Shown: positions 36,551-45,900 of the stretch, one piece after another
Layout of the letters: every line of letters starts with the position of its first letter
How positions within the stretch are numbered: the stretch's first letter is position 1
NCBI RefSeq assembly: GCF_001422405.1
Contig: NZ_LMMV01000021.1
Coordinates: forward strand, 434,858-498,857
DNA from: Pseudorhodoferax sp. Leaf267
GTDB lineage: Bacteria; Pseudomonadota; Gammaproteobacteria; Burkholderiales; Burkholderiaceae_C
DNA length: 64,000 bases
Direction of reading: 5' to 3'
Program-made: the position numbers and the translations under genes
The notes under the pieces: generated by a model
Seen by the model: only the letters and a program-made list of their open reading frames with translations
The model's database searches: none
What the model was told of the DNA's origin: nothing

Positions 36551-37134
36551 AAACTGGGCTAGCTGGGGGTGCCAGGCGCCATGCCAATGGCGTGACCGCC
36601 GGATTATCTGGCGAGCCACGAAAACTTGGATGACCGCAGCGCACTTCAGTGCGGTCGTTCGCGCCACGCAAGCTGCGAAAGCCTGAGCATCCACAGACAG
36701 GCGCAGACCATTCGTTCGCCTTTGAAGTCGCAACGGCTCCAACCGCTGCACCGCTGAAGTTCGGGTTCATGGCGGGGATGTTGGCAGGGGGCTCACTGCC
36801 GCCGTCTGTGGAGACCCGCAGTCGGCCATAAGCAGTCATGCAGATCGTTGGCCTAACTCCGGAAAGCCGTCTATTGTCCAACCCGCACATCGCCATGCCA
36901 TTGGGGCCATCGGCGCATTGGCGGTAGTGCACGAGCCGATTTCGCGCACGCAGCCGATCAAGCAATCAGACAGCGCTGAGTGCCGGAAACGGTGCTAGCA
37001 CGGACTGCACACGCGTGCGGAGAAAAAATGGCAACACAGATGAAGACATGCGGACGCGCTCGTGGCAACATCTTCACGCGGCGCGCCTCGGTGCAACAGG
37101 CCAAGCCGGTGAACTTAAACGGTAGGAATCACCG
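36551..37134. other. Non-coding stretch inside the island
   Basis: 584 bp in which I see no gene, RNA structure or repeat with conviction. It ends with a GGTAGGAA ribosome-type site ahead of the 37135 gene. Confidence 0.4.
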
Positions 37135-37698
37135 ATGAGCACACCATTGCATCCACAGTCTGCTGACGCGCCTTCGATGCCACAGCCAGTTCCACGTCGT
37201 CGCATTCTGTTTCTCACTCTACTGTGGGCCCTCCCGCTGAGTTTTTTACTTTTGAATGCAACGCTCGGCTTTCACACATTCCAGTTCAAGACGTATGAAT
37301 TTGGCAGACATGCAGCCATCGTCGTAATGCTGGTACTCATGGTCTTTGGCCTCCTTCGCGCGTTCGATGTTGTGGGAGATCACAAAGGTCAACCCTGGTT
37401 TACTGATCCTGTTCTCGTAGCTCTCGCCCTGTTCTGGGGGCTCTTCCCGCCAATGTGGTTCTTTGTGGAGTATCTTTCCTTTGATCGGGAAGTTTTCCTT
37501 CTTCCCACAGGATCCCAGCAGCTAATCGAAACGGCGAAGCGAGCAGCACAGGACGCTACAGAGCTGACGGACAAGGTAGCCAAGGTGAAAGCAGACTTTC
37601 TTACTTCAACTAAGCTTTACGCCGACATGGCCGCGAAAGTTTGGGTCGCAGTTGGCACCGCATTGGGTGCTGTAGTTGCCATGGCTGGCCGCCCCTGA
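37135..37698 (+). CDS. Predicted four-helix membrane protein
   Basis: A 187-residue protein with four hydrophobic segments (about 24-43, 60-79, 92-113 and 167-184) and a cytosol/periplasm loop between the third and fourth (KRAAQDATELTDKVAKVKAD) that is a short amphipathic helix. No signal cleavage site. It lies 152 bp upstream of the acidic precursor gene in the same direction; a role in export or immunity for that product is possible but only positional. Family not recognised. Confidence 0.6.
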   Translation: MSTPLHPQSADAPSMPQPVPRRRILFLTLLWALPLSFLLLNATLGFHTFQFKTYEFGRHAAIVVMLVLMVFGLLRAFDVVGDHKGQPWFTDPVLVALALFWGLFPPMWFFVEYLSFDREVFLLPTGSQQLIETAKRAAQDATELTDKVAKVKADFLTSTKLYADMAAKVWVAVGTALGAVVAMAGRP

Positions 37699-37850
37699 TT
37701 TCCTGGGAGTCGCTTCGGCGCACCACTTCATCACCTGGTGAGCTATTTTTTGAGCATCGGAATTAAAACAATTAGCCAGTGATAGAGCATGGGGCGTTGC
37801 TGTTGCGGCAAGTAGCGCTTTTCTTTCGCCGCATACACCAAGGAGAACAC

Positions 37851-38285
37851 ATGACTAAGCCAAAGCTAGACTCGCAGACCGCCGAAATTCTGCGGCTTGG
37901 GATGAAACGTTTTGGGCTGGGCGTGACGACGGCCGCCGGTGATACAGACGGTAGCGAAACTACAGAAGACAGCGAAAGCACCGAAGCCAGCGAAACCAGT
38001 GAGGACACGGAAAACAGCGAAGGCAGTGAGAACAAAGAAGATAAGGATGGGACTGAGGAGTCTGAAGGTAGCGAAGACTCTGAAAGCAGCGAGGACTCTG
38101 AGAGAACTGAAGACACAGAGAACAGCGAAGACTCAGAGAACAGCGAAGACACAGAGAACAATGAATCACTCGATAGCCGAATCGCATCCCTTATCAAAAG
38201 ACCTGACGCTGATCTCATACTAGGACCAAATTTTGATGTGAAGATTGTCGAAGAATTTCTTCGGAATAAAGGAAAAATCAAGTGA
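37851..38285 (+). CDS. Hyper-acidic repeat peptide: candidate graspetide-like RiPP precursor
   Basis: A 144-residue protein in three parts: residues 1-33, a leader-like head containing LRLGMKRFGLGVTTA; residues 34-105, twenty-four perfect triplets of the pattern x-(Ser/Thr)-Glu (GSE, TTE, DSE, STE and so on, with only NKE, DKD and NNE deviating); residues 106-144, a normal C-terminal tail (SLDSRIASLIKRPDADL...). AAGGAG precedes the ATG; an ATG at 37779 is poorer. Its stop overlaps a small GTG reading frame (GTGA) and two ATP-grasp genes follow. Side-chain hydroxyls and carboxylates alternating with period 3, next to ATP-grasp ligases, fit omega-ester-linked peptides (graspetides). No such long triplet core is known to me. 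Alternative: an intrinsically disordered acidic protein. Confidence 0.7.
   Translation: MTKPKLDSQTAEILRLGMKRFGLGVTTAAGDTDGSETTEDSESTEASETSEDTENSEGSENKEDKDGTEESEGSEDSESSEDSERTEDTENSEDSENSEDTENNESLDSRIASLIKRPDADLILGPNFDVKIVEEFLRNKGKIK
37950..38165 (+). repeat. Triplet-repeat core of the precursor gene
   Basis: 216 bp of degenerate 9-bp units coding x-(S/T)-E; 21 of 24 triplets fit exactly. Nucleotide copies such as GACAGCGAA/GACTCTGAG diverge synonymously, which suggests selection on the protein pattern rather than recent slippage. Confidence 0.85.
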
Positions 38286-38461
38286 TTCTGATTGATCCCC
38301 CCGATTTCGAGGATGAAACATTTTTAAACGAACATCAGAAGCCAAAGACGCATTCGGACCTAATAGCGCTGATTTGGGTCGAATATTTTGCTAGAGCGGA
38401 GCCAAAAGAAACAAGCGAGATTTCTAGTGCGAAAAATATTGGTTCTGGCTGCGGAAACTGA
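38282..38461 (+). CDS. Possible small protein overlapping the precursor stop
   Basis: A 59-codon frame starting with GTG at 38282, overlapping the precursor stop by 4 nt (GTGA), and ending at 38461 inside the next gene. The product (starting VILIDPPDFEDETFLNEHQ) has no recognised domain. The coupling-type overlap is its only support. It may instead be non-functional, with the ATP-grasp-like gene starting nearby. Confidence 0.3.
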   Translation: MILIDPPDFEDETFLNEHQKPKTHSDLIALIWVEYFARAEPKETSEISSAKNIGSGCGN

Positions 38462-39155
38462 TGTCTTTGCCACCTCCATGAGGCAGCCGCTAACTAGCGC
38501 GGGGTATGAATTTCTAATCGAGCCATCGCTTGATTCATTGGTTTTTGAGATTTCGTGCAATTCGAAAAGTGTCGCATGCCAGTTGAATCATCGAGGTTCT
38601 GAAGTTAATAGGCATACCCATGCTCTCGTAGTCAACCGTCTGAGTCCATATCAAAATGCTTCGCTTTCGCTCTTTCGGCAAAGTGAGATCGCTGCATGCT
38701 TATGGGCAGTGCTGTCCTCGCTCTCGGTTCCAGTTTTAAATCGACCATCCAATATCGGCCTTTTTCCGGGAACTGATCTGAGTTATTTGGCCAAAAAATT
38801 TTACAATTTAGGGTGGCGATTTTCGCGCCTTTTTGGCGCTTCGATTGGTGATTTGGGATCGAAGGGATATTCACTTAACCAGGGCTATCAGGCTCTTGAA
38901 ACCTGCTTCGCCTTCCTTTTGGTTGCCGACAGTATCCTCCCAATTTTGGGAGGCAATGAGAATTCAGAGATTCGCAACAGACTTCCAGCTCTTCTAAAGA
39001 ATCTTGCGGACGAAGGGATTGTTTTTGCCTTTGTTGCGGTAGTTGTTGAAGACAACCACCCATCGGTACTTGAAATCAATCCATGGCCAGCAGCAGACTT
39101 TATCCAGGCTTATGCAACACCGGTGGCCAAGGCAATTTCAAAGCACTACCGATGA
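38388..39155 (+). CDS. Degenerate ATP-grasp-like partner protein
   Basis: A roughly 255-residue protein resembling an ATP-grasp ligase that has lost part of its nucleotide domain. The N-terminal third has the pre-ATP-grasp look (KILVLAAETDVFATSM; LWAVLSSLSVPVLNRPS), and the end has the ligase C-terminal strand pair (FAFVAVVVEDNHPSVLEINPWP). The region usually holding the ATP-binding lysine is short and unrecognisable. Start is uncertain: TTG at 38388 is used, GTG at 38427 or ATG at 38478 are alternatives. Its stop overlaps the next ligase start (ATGA), so both are made together. Could be a pseudoenzyme scaffold or a second, divergent ligase. Confidence 0.6.
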   Translation: MLERSQKKQARFLVRKILVLAAETDVFATSMRQPLTSAGYEFLIEPSLDSLVFEISCNSKSVACQLNHRGSEVNRHTHALVVNRLSPYQNASLSLFRQSEIAACLWAVLSSLSVPVLNRPSNIGLFPGTDLSYLAKKFYNLGWRFSRLFGASIGDLGSKGYSLNQGYQALETCFAFLLVADSILPILGGNENSEIRNRLPALLKNLADEGIVFAFVAVVVEDNHPSVLEINPWPAADFIQAYATPVAKAISKHYR

Positions 39156-40063
39156 GAAAAATTCTTTGCATCGGATCGAGCGTCGATAGAACATTTCGCT
39201 ATACGTTGCATCGTTTTTTGGAAGAATCTTTAGATATTGTCGTCGTCGATTTGGCTGAATTGCTAATCTGTGGATCCATTGATTTAGATTGGCGCCGGCA
39301 ATCGTTCAGCATTAACTTCGCCAAGAGACGGTGGAGTATAGATGATTTCTCGGCAGCGTACGTCAGAGCTTATGATATATCCGCAGGAGCGCCAGACAGC
39401 ATCACCGGCACCCGGTGTGCCAATACCTTCATTAAATTGGCGACAGCGATTCGCGTATCGAAGCTAGAGCGGATTATTGGACGCTCATTGGACCTTAGCA
39501 ACCTGTCAAAGATATTTCACTCTATTCAGTTGACTTCGATTGCACGGCTTAACGGCATCCGAACGCCAAGAACAATAGTAACGAATTCTCCGGAATCTGC
39601 AGCCCAATTTATTGCAGAAAATAAGCAGGGCGTAATTTGCAAGGGGGCAAGTGCATTCAAGTCAACCGCCAGGCTACTCGAGGAAAGCGACTTCCTTAGG
39701 CTAAAATTAATTGAGCGGTGCCCGACCCTGTTTCAGCAGTACATATTTGGCCCTGACGTGCGTGTTCACACAGTAGGTGGAAAATCCTTTGCTGAGGCGA
39801 TATTCAGCAGTGATGTTGACTATCGATTTTCCAAGAATAAATCGCATGCAGTCGTTGAAGTGCCTCGCTATGTAGATAACTTTTGCGCCCAAATTGGTGC
39901 TGAACTAGATTGCGCATTTCTTGGTATTGATTTTAAGGTAGCCCAAAACACGGGCGAATGGTACTTTTTGGAGGCGAATAGCATGCCCGCCTATCAAGGG
40001 TATGACAGGCGTGCCGAAGGAGCTATCTCAAAAGCATTGGCAAACTATCTTGGCGCAGATTGA
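39152..40063 (+). CDS. ATP-grasp ligase (graspetide synthetase-like)
   Basis: A 303-residue cytosolic ATP-grasp enzyme with intact landmarks: nucleotide lysine K164 (GVICKGAS), hinge FQQYI (194-198), the D-x-R motif D202-V-R204 (GPDVRVHTVG) that in graspetide ligases contacts the acid side chain, the strand SSDVDYRFSK (219-228), and metal ligands D260 (GIDFK) and E274/N276 (FLEANSMPAY). Graspetide ligases join Glu/Asp carboxylates to Ser/Thr/Lys side chains using ATP. It overlaps the degenerate partner's stop (ATGA) and lies 0.9 kb after the acidic precursor. A GC content far below the host suggests transfer. Other ATP-grasp reactions (glutamylation, RimK-type) are alternatives. Confidence 0.8.
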   Translation: MRKILCIGSSVDRTFRYTLHRFLEESLDIVVVDLAELLICGSIDLDWRRQSFSINFAKRRWSIDDFSAAYVRAYDISAGAPDSITGTRCANTFIKLATAIRVSKLERIIGRSLDLSNLSKIFHSIQLTSIARLNGIRTPRTIVTNSPESAAQFIAENKQGVICKGASAFKSTARLLEESDFLRLKLIERCPTLFQQYIFGPDVRVHTVGGKSFAEAIFSSDVDYRFSKNKSHAVVEVPRYVDNFCAQIGAELDCAFLGIDFKVAQNTGEWYFLEANSMPAYQGYDRRAEGAISKALANYLGAD

Positions 40064-40145
40064 TTGGAGCCGCTAGGAATAGTGTGCTGACGGACATGCG
40101 ATCATGCCAAAAGACCATTTTCAGCGGCCGCTTCAGGCCACAGTC

Positions 40146-40165
40146 GAAAACCCGCTTAGGGCGCA
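40146..40165 (+). repeat. Right copy of island-flanking direct repeat
   Basis: GAAAACCCGCTTAGGGCGCA, 18/20 identical to 32785-32804. GC rises again right after it. Confidence 0.4.
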
Positions 40166-40188
40166 TTCCAGCCATTGACCGGCCCAAG

Positions 40189-40263
40189 TGCTGGCAGCAA
40201 GCGCGGCGCGCGCTGGGCGTGGGCCTGGTGGTGGCCGGTGTGCTGGCACTGCGCGGCGACTGA
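40189..40263 (+). pseudogene. Truncated membrane-protein C-terminus
   Basis: About 24 high-GC codons ending ALGVGLVVAGVLALRGD and TGA. The last part looks like a terminal transmembrane helix. Its upstream part is missing, as if the island replaced it. No family assigned. Confidence 0.3.
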
Positions 40264-40302
40264 AGGGCCGCTCGCGCGAGGCTGCAGCGCCTGATGGTCC
40301 CC

Positions 40303-41613
40303 TCAGCCCGGGCAGACGGCCGACGCCGGTCGGCCCGGGTAGCCGAAGGCCTCGCGCGCGCGCCAGCCCGCACACTCCAGTGCGTTGAACACCTTGAGGA
40401 ACGAGGTGCGGCCGTCCGACAAGTCCCACAGCGGGATGTAGACCACCACCGAGACATTCTGCGCCGGGTCGTACAGCATCAGCGACAGGTTGCCCAGCGT
40501 CGCGCCGTTGTGGCCGAAGCCCAGGTTCTCCACGCGCAGCGTGCCCAGGCCGTAGGCCGGATTGCCGGGCGACAGGTCATCGCGCATGGTGGCGACGGTC
40601 TCGGCCGAGAGCACGTTGCGCCCCGTCTGCACCGTGCGCACCCAGCGGTTCAACGCGCGCATGCTGCCGATGCCGTTGCCCTCGCCGACCTTGGCGCTGA
40701 CGTTGGCATCGCAGATCACGGGGGCCGGTGCGTCCGGCAGGATCACGCGGCCGCAGACGCGCGGCTCGGGCAACGCCTGGTCGGTGCCGCTGTCGGGAAA
40801 GCGCACCGGCAGCGGCACCGGTGTCTGCGGCCCGGTCAGGTGGTCGTGCACGTAGTCGGCCCAGCTGCGCGTCTGTCCGCTGCGCTGGCTGTACACCCGC
40901 GCGACGATCTCGGTCAGCATCGCGTAGCCGGTGTTGCTGTAGTGGTGGTCCGTGCCCGGCGGGAAGTACGACACCCCGAAGCGCACGGCCTGGGCAACCT
41001 GTTCCTCGACCGTGAACTGGTGGTCGGGTTCGCGCGCCAGCACGCAGTCCTCGTAGGTGTCCGCGCAGTCCGAGCCCGGCACCGCGTCGTTGCCCACGTC
41101 GAACACGCCGGCGCTGTGCTGCAGCAGCTGGCGGATCGTGATGGCGGACTTGTACGGCAGGTTCCAGTCGGGCGTGTCGGGCAGGTAGGGCGCCGTGCTG
41201 CCCGGCATGTGGGCGGTCACGAGGTCGGTGTAGCGCAGCCAGCCGTCCTGGTGCATCTTCATGATGGAGGCGGCGGCGAAGGTCTTGGTGTTGCTGGCGA
41301 AACGCAGCCGGGTGTCGGGCGTGACCACCACCGCGCCGGGCGCGGCGGCGCTCGTGAAGTAGGCGCCGCCAGGGGTCTCGATGAGCACCGACAGCGAGGG
41401 CACCTCGTGCCCGATCTGCTGCTCGAGCCCAGCCCGCACGGCGCCCACGCCGGCCGTGAGCAGGGCATCCTCGCGCAGCGGGTCGTCACCGTCGTCGCCG
41501 CCGGAACAGGCGGCGAGCAGGATGCCGGCCATGACGGCGGCGACAAGGGGCCGGCGTGCAGGCCGGGGCAGGTCCGGGCGGCGGCCCGGGGTGCAGGGGT
41601 GGCGATCGGTCAT
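40303..41613 (-). CDS. Lipoprotein serine hydrolase (beta-lactamase fold, class C-like)
   Basis: A 436-residue lipoprotein: signal with lipobox LAAC (Cys36) and an Asp/Gly-rich anchor spacer, then a penicillin-recognising fold. The catalytic triad motifs are SNTK (S107 and K110), YSNTG (Y225, N227) and a late GHNGATLG. It is more like esterase/D-aminopeptidase relatives of class C enzymes than a resistance beta-lactamase. Divergent from the AraC gene, 130 bp apart. Substrate not predictable; a carboxylic-ester or peptide hydrolase at the envelope is a fair guess. Start ATG at 41613; longer frames precede the signal. Confidence 0.85.
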   Translation of the reverse strand: MTDRHPCTPGRRPDLPRPARRPLVAAVMAGILLAACSGGDDGDDPLREDALLTAGVGAVRAGLEQQIGHEVPSLSVLIETPGGAYFTSAAAPGAVVVTPDTRLRFASNTKTFAAASIMKMHQDGWLRYTDLVTAHMPGSTAPYLPDTPDWNLPYKSAITIRQLLQHSAGVFDVGNDAVPGSDCADTYEDCVLAREPDHQFTVEEQVAQAVRFGVSYFPPGTDHHYSNTGYAMLTEIVARVYSQRSGQTRSWADYVHDHLTGPQTPVPLPVRFPDSGTDQALPEPRVCGRVILPDAPAPVICDANVSAKVGEGNGIGSMRALNRWVRTVQTGRNVLSAETVATMRDDLSPGNPAYGLGTLRVENLGFGHNGATLGNLSLMLYDPAQNVSVVVYIPLWDLSDGRTSFLKVFNALECAGWRAREAFGYPGRPASAVCPG

Positions 41614-41743
41614 GCGCCGATCATGCGCAGACGCTCCGCAAGCGCCGCTCCGCGTCTGCAGGAACTGGCAAATGGCGGCAGAATTTGTACGTTGTGTTGC
41701 AGAATCTGGCCAGGTGCACCCGTACCGGGCCGACAGGAACGCG

Positions 41744-42775
41744 ATGATCCAACTGCCTGCCGGACTGCTCCAGACCTTTCTTGTCATCGATGTCCACGAC
41801 CCCCATGAACTGGGCGCCGACTCCGGCGTCAGCAGGCGCTTTCCGAGCAACAACAACACCCACCGCTACCGGCTGCACCGCGGGCTGACGGCGCGCGGCG
41901 CGCCGGAGCGCGGCAGCTGGCTGACGCGCCTGGCCATGCGCCCCGTGGGCGACCTGCTGGCCGCCTACGTGGCCGACCGCCACGCCACCGACGTGGAGAT
42001 CGTCGCGCCGGGATTCGACCGCTTCTGCGTGAGCGCCATCCTCGGCCAGTCGCTGACATTGCGCACCGCGGCGGGCGAGGAGGTGCAGGCGGCCGGCCGG
42101 CGCGGCCTCGTGCTGCGCGGCGAGCCCGGCACCAGCTTCGTGAGCAGCGACGGCAATGCGCGCTTCAACCTGTGGGTCAGCGCCCAGCGCGTCGAGACCA
42201 TGCTGGCCGCGCTGCTGGGCCACGTGTTGGTGCGGCCGCTGGTGTTCGCGCCCTGTGCCGACCTGTCCGCCGGCCCGGGCGCCAGCGTGCTGCGGCTCAT
42301 GACGCTGTTCGCGCACGAGCTGGCGCAGAGCGACGGCCTGGCCGCCAACCCGCTCGCACTCAACAGCTTCACCGACCTGTGGGTTCAGACCCTGCTGCAC
42401 GGCCTGCCGCACAACCACCAGGACGCACTGGCCGCGCGGCACCACGGCGGGCCGGTGCCGCGGCACATCAAACGCGCGGAGGACTTCATGCAAAGCCATG
42501 CGGCCCAGCCCATCGCGCTGGCCGACATCGCCGCCGCGGCCGGCTGCAGCCTGCGCACGCTGCACCTTGCCTTCCGCCGCTTCCGCGACACCACGCCGCT
42601 GGCAGCGCTGCACGCCATGCGGCTGGACGCGGTTCGCGCCCTGCTGGAGTCTGGCGGCGACCAGCTGCGCCCGGCCGAAGTGGCGCGCCTGTACGGCTTC
42701 AGCCACCCGGGGCGCTTCAAGGCGGCGTACCTGCGGCGCTTCGGCGTGGCGCCCGGCGCGCGGCGCGCGCGCTGA
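41744..42775 (+). CDS. AraC-family transcriptional regulator
   Basis: A 343-residue regulator with a C-terminal AraC DNA-binding region (about 245-340, including IALADIAAAAGCSLRTLHLAFRRFRDTTP and a second helix-turn-helix PAEVARLYGFSHPGRFKAAYLRRFG) and an N-terminal sensing domain of the AraC_binding_2 kind. ATG at 41744 has a CAGGAA site upstream; a longer frame from 41672 is possible. It lies between the outward-facing serine hydrolase and the big lipoprotein and may control one or both. Confidence 0.88.
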   Translation: MIQLPAGLLQTFLVIDVHDPHELGADSGVSRRFPSNNNTHRYRLHRGLTARGAPERGSWLTRLAMRPVGDLLAAYVADRHATDVEIVAPGFDRFCVSAILGQSLTLRTAAGEEVQAAGRRGLVLRGEPGTSFVSSDGNARFNLWVSAQRVETMLAALLGHVLVRPLVFAPCADLSAGPGASVLRLMTLFAHELAQSDGLAANPLALNSFTDLWVQTLLHGLPHNHQDALAARHHGGPVPRHIKRAEDFMQSHAAQPIALADIAAAAGCSLRTLHLAFRRFRDTTPLAALHAMRLDAVRALLESGGDQLRPAEVARLYGFSHPGRFKAAYLRRFGVAPGARRAR

Positions 42776-42968
42776 AGCCCGCCCGCTTCACGAAGGCGCG
42801 GGCGCAGACGAACGGACGGATCCTGCACCGCCACGTTCAAAACCTGCCGTCATTGGCGGCCGGCGCCGTGCGCGCCATTGCCAGGGTGCGGGCCCCACCC
42901 GAGCATCGGCCCGCGCCCGCAGCACCCGGCCCAGCGGCGCGAACCCACCCACTCCGCTGCCCGGCCCC

Positions 42969-45900
42969 ATGCACGCTGCCCTCACCATCCCCCGTTCCAC
43001 CCTGGCGGCGCTCGGTATGCCGCTGCTGCTGTCGGCCTGTCTGGGCGATGGCGGCAGTTCCGGCCCGCCGGCCTACCAGGACCGCATGGTCTTCGCGCCG
43101 GCCACCGTGGTCACGCCGGCCCCGCTGCGCGCGCAGGCCGGCGACACGGGCCGGTGCCCCGACGCAACCCAGCCCTGCTTCGAGGCCCAGGGCGACATCC
43201 TGAACGGCAAGCGCACCCTGGCCGGCATCGACGACATGCAGGTGGTGCTGCTCAGTCAGCTCGGCGAGGGCGTGCAGCAGCGCACGGTCACACTCACCAC
43301 GGCCAACTCGGCATTCGTCTCCAACGGCATCGCAGATGCCGGGACCGCGCCCGGCGTGCAACTGCGCAACGCGACGGCCCTCGGCGCCCGCCTGCGCAAC
43401 GGGCCGGCCGAGAACCTTGTCAGCCTGCAGCTGTGGGAGCCAGGATCTCTCAGTACCTATGCCCTGCGCCTGCGCACCGATGGCGCCGACCAGACGATCA
43501 GCTTCAACTTCCTCGGCGCGGCCAACGCTCGCCTGCATGCGGTGGCGGCGGACTTCCTCGGGGTAGGCACCGATTCGCTGGTCTACGTGGCTGGCGACTG
43601 GATCGGCCACGCCGCAGCGGTGCTCGACGGCGACGCCGTCCGCCAGTGGGCGGCCGGGCCCGCGCTCGGCATCGGCAGCACCGCGAGCCTCACCGCAGCC
43701 CGCTTCTTCAATGCGGAGCCGGTCGCCGTGGCGGCCGTCACGGGCGCGGCGCTGCAGGTGCAGTTCTTCGGCGTGGACACCGCAGGCAGCCAGGCCATCA
43801 CATACCTGGCCGACCGCACGGCCACCGTCGCGCTGCGCGCGGGCCACTCGGCCGCCCCGGGTTCGGCGCGCGTCGTCGCCGGCCATTTCACCGACCCGGG
43901 CTACGAGCAGATCGTGCTGGCCTTCGACGAGCTGGATGCGGGCGGCAACGCCCTGGGCGTGACGCTGGTGCTGCTGGACCGCGACAGCAGCGGCGCCATG
44001 CGCCAGACGGTGCATTCCGGCGTGCTGCCCGGCGCGGCATCGCGCCAGATCCGCCTGGCCAAGGGGCGCATGCTGGCCGGCGATGCCTACGAGGGGCTGG
44101 CCGTGATGCAGGATTTCGGCCCGGCCGCGCAGGGCCGCATCGATGTGAGCCTGGTGGGCTACCAGCCGGACCTGTCGCCCCGTGTGCTGGGTGCTGCCAA
44201 CGTGCCCTCGGGCGCCTGCTCGTTCGGCATGGAAAGCGGCAACTTCGACCGCCGCGTGCCGCAGGACAACGGCGTGCTGCTGGCCAACCGCAACCTGCAG
44301 CTTGGTCTGCTGCTGGGCCTGGACTGCGGCGGCGGCGTCACGCGCACGCTGCAGGCAGCCATCTGGCAGGTGTCGCCGGCCGCCGGTTCGGCCGCCAACC
44401 TGCCGCTGGTGCTGCGCGGCACCGGCCCGGACACCGCGGCGGCGCTGCTGCCCATCAACGGGGCGCTCCCCGTTCGCGATCCGATCGTCGGCGTGTCGCT
44501 GGCGGTGCTGGACCTGCAGGGCCGCTCCGAGGTGCTGGGGCCGCCGCGCGTGATCGTGCTGGACGCCCATACGCAGCCCAGCGTGGTGGTGGCGGCCCCG
44601 CCCATGCATGTGGACTGGGTGGGCGGCCGGCTGACCAATCTCACGGCCGCGCCCCCGGGCTTCTTCGCGCGCTACACCACCGGCACGACCGAGGCGTCGC
44701 GCGCGACCACGCGCGCGACGACGACCTGGTCCTTCGCGGCCGAAGAAAGCCTGGACGGCAAGCTGAGCTATGGCACGTGCGACCCGACCGCCACGGCGGG
44801 GGGTTGCGTCACGGTCGAAGACAAGGTGTCGGCCAAGCAGGACCTGGGCGGCAGCACGGCCGCGTGGAACAGCCGCGTTGCCAGCAAGGCGGTGCAGATC
44901 AGCCAGCAGACGGCCTTCGACGACGTGATCTGGTACACCGACTCCACGCTCACCGTCTATGCCTACCCGGTGATCGGCCGCACCACCTGCCCGGCGGCCA
45001 GGCCCGCGTGCAGCGACGCCGAGAAGGTACCGCTCACCCTGCTCGTGGCCGGACCCGACACCGTGCGCCCGCACAGCGGGGACGGCACCATCGCGACCTG
45101 GTACCAGCCGCCGTGGGTCGCCGGCCAGGTGCTCTCCTACCCCGCCACGCAGGGCCAGCTGCAGGCGGCCGCCCTGTCCGATCCAAGCCAGTTCAAGCCG
45201 CTCTCGCAGCCGCGCACCTGGTCGATCGACGACACCAACGCGGAGCAGACGCTGACGTGGACGGGCGTGACCGACAGCGGCAAGAGCGTCGCGTCCAGCG
45301 CCAACTACTCGGGCAACAACACGCTCTCGGTGACCGGCCAGTACAAGGCCGGCGTGGTTTCGGGCAGTGCGAGCCTGTCGTTCAGCATCGGCGGCAGCAC
45401 CGGTCTGCAGAACCTGACCGAATCGCAGAACACCGTGACCAACACGGTCGGGCTCGGGTTCAGCAAGACCGCCCAGTTCGCCAACGTGCCGGACTACAGC
45501 TACGACTTCACACCCTTCCTGTTCGCGCAGCAGACGCTGCCCGGCGCCGGCTCCGCCGATCCGGCCGCCGATGGATTCGGCGTGCTGCAAAGCGGCTTCG
45601 TGGTCGACCTCAACGGCACCGCCGGCGCTCCACGCGGGTTCTGGCAGCGCAACTACACCCATGGGCCCGATCTTGCGCTGCTCCATCCCAATCGGATCAC
45701 CATCTCCGGCGCCGGCTCGGGCAGCGCGTGCGTGGCGCTGGGTGCCGGGCTGTCCGCCTGCGCACAGGCCACGCCGTCGGCGCCGGGCCAGCAGGCCCAC
45801 GACATTTCGCGCTGGATGCGCGGCTTCTTCATCTCCGATGCTTCCGCGCCGGGCCAGGGCGGACAGCTCACGGTGGCCACGGCGGGCGACCAGCTCGTGC

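Larger units (their letters stand above)
32785..40165. other. Low-GC accessory island
   Basis: About 7.4 kb whose genes are clearly less GC-rich than the surrounding chromosome and use many A/T-ending codons, with poor or lost genes at the edges, decayed pieces of lysR, dnaE2 and transposase, and orphan cargo (PIN protein, lipoproteins, membrane protein, ATP-grasp RiPP-like locus). No integrase or tra genes are seen, so the mode of entry is unknown. Boundaries given are those of the imperfect flanking repeat and are approximate. Confidence 0.6.

Noticed and set aside
33335-40063. Prophage or integrative conjugative element
   Set aside because: No integrase, capsid, terminase, relaxase or conjugation genes in the low-GC region.
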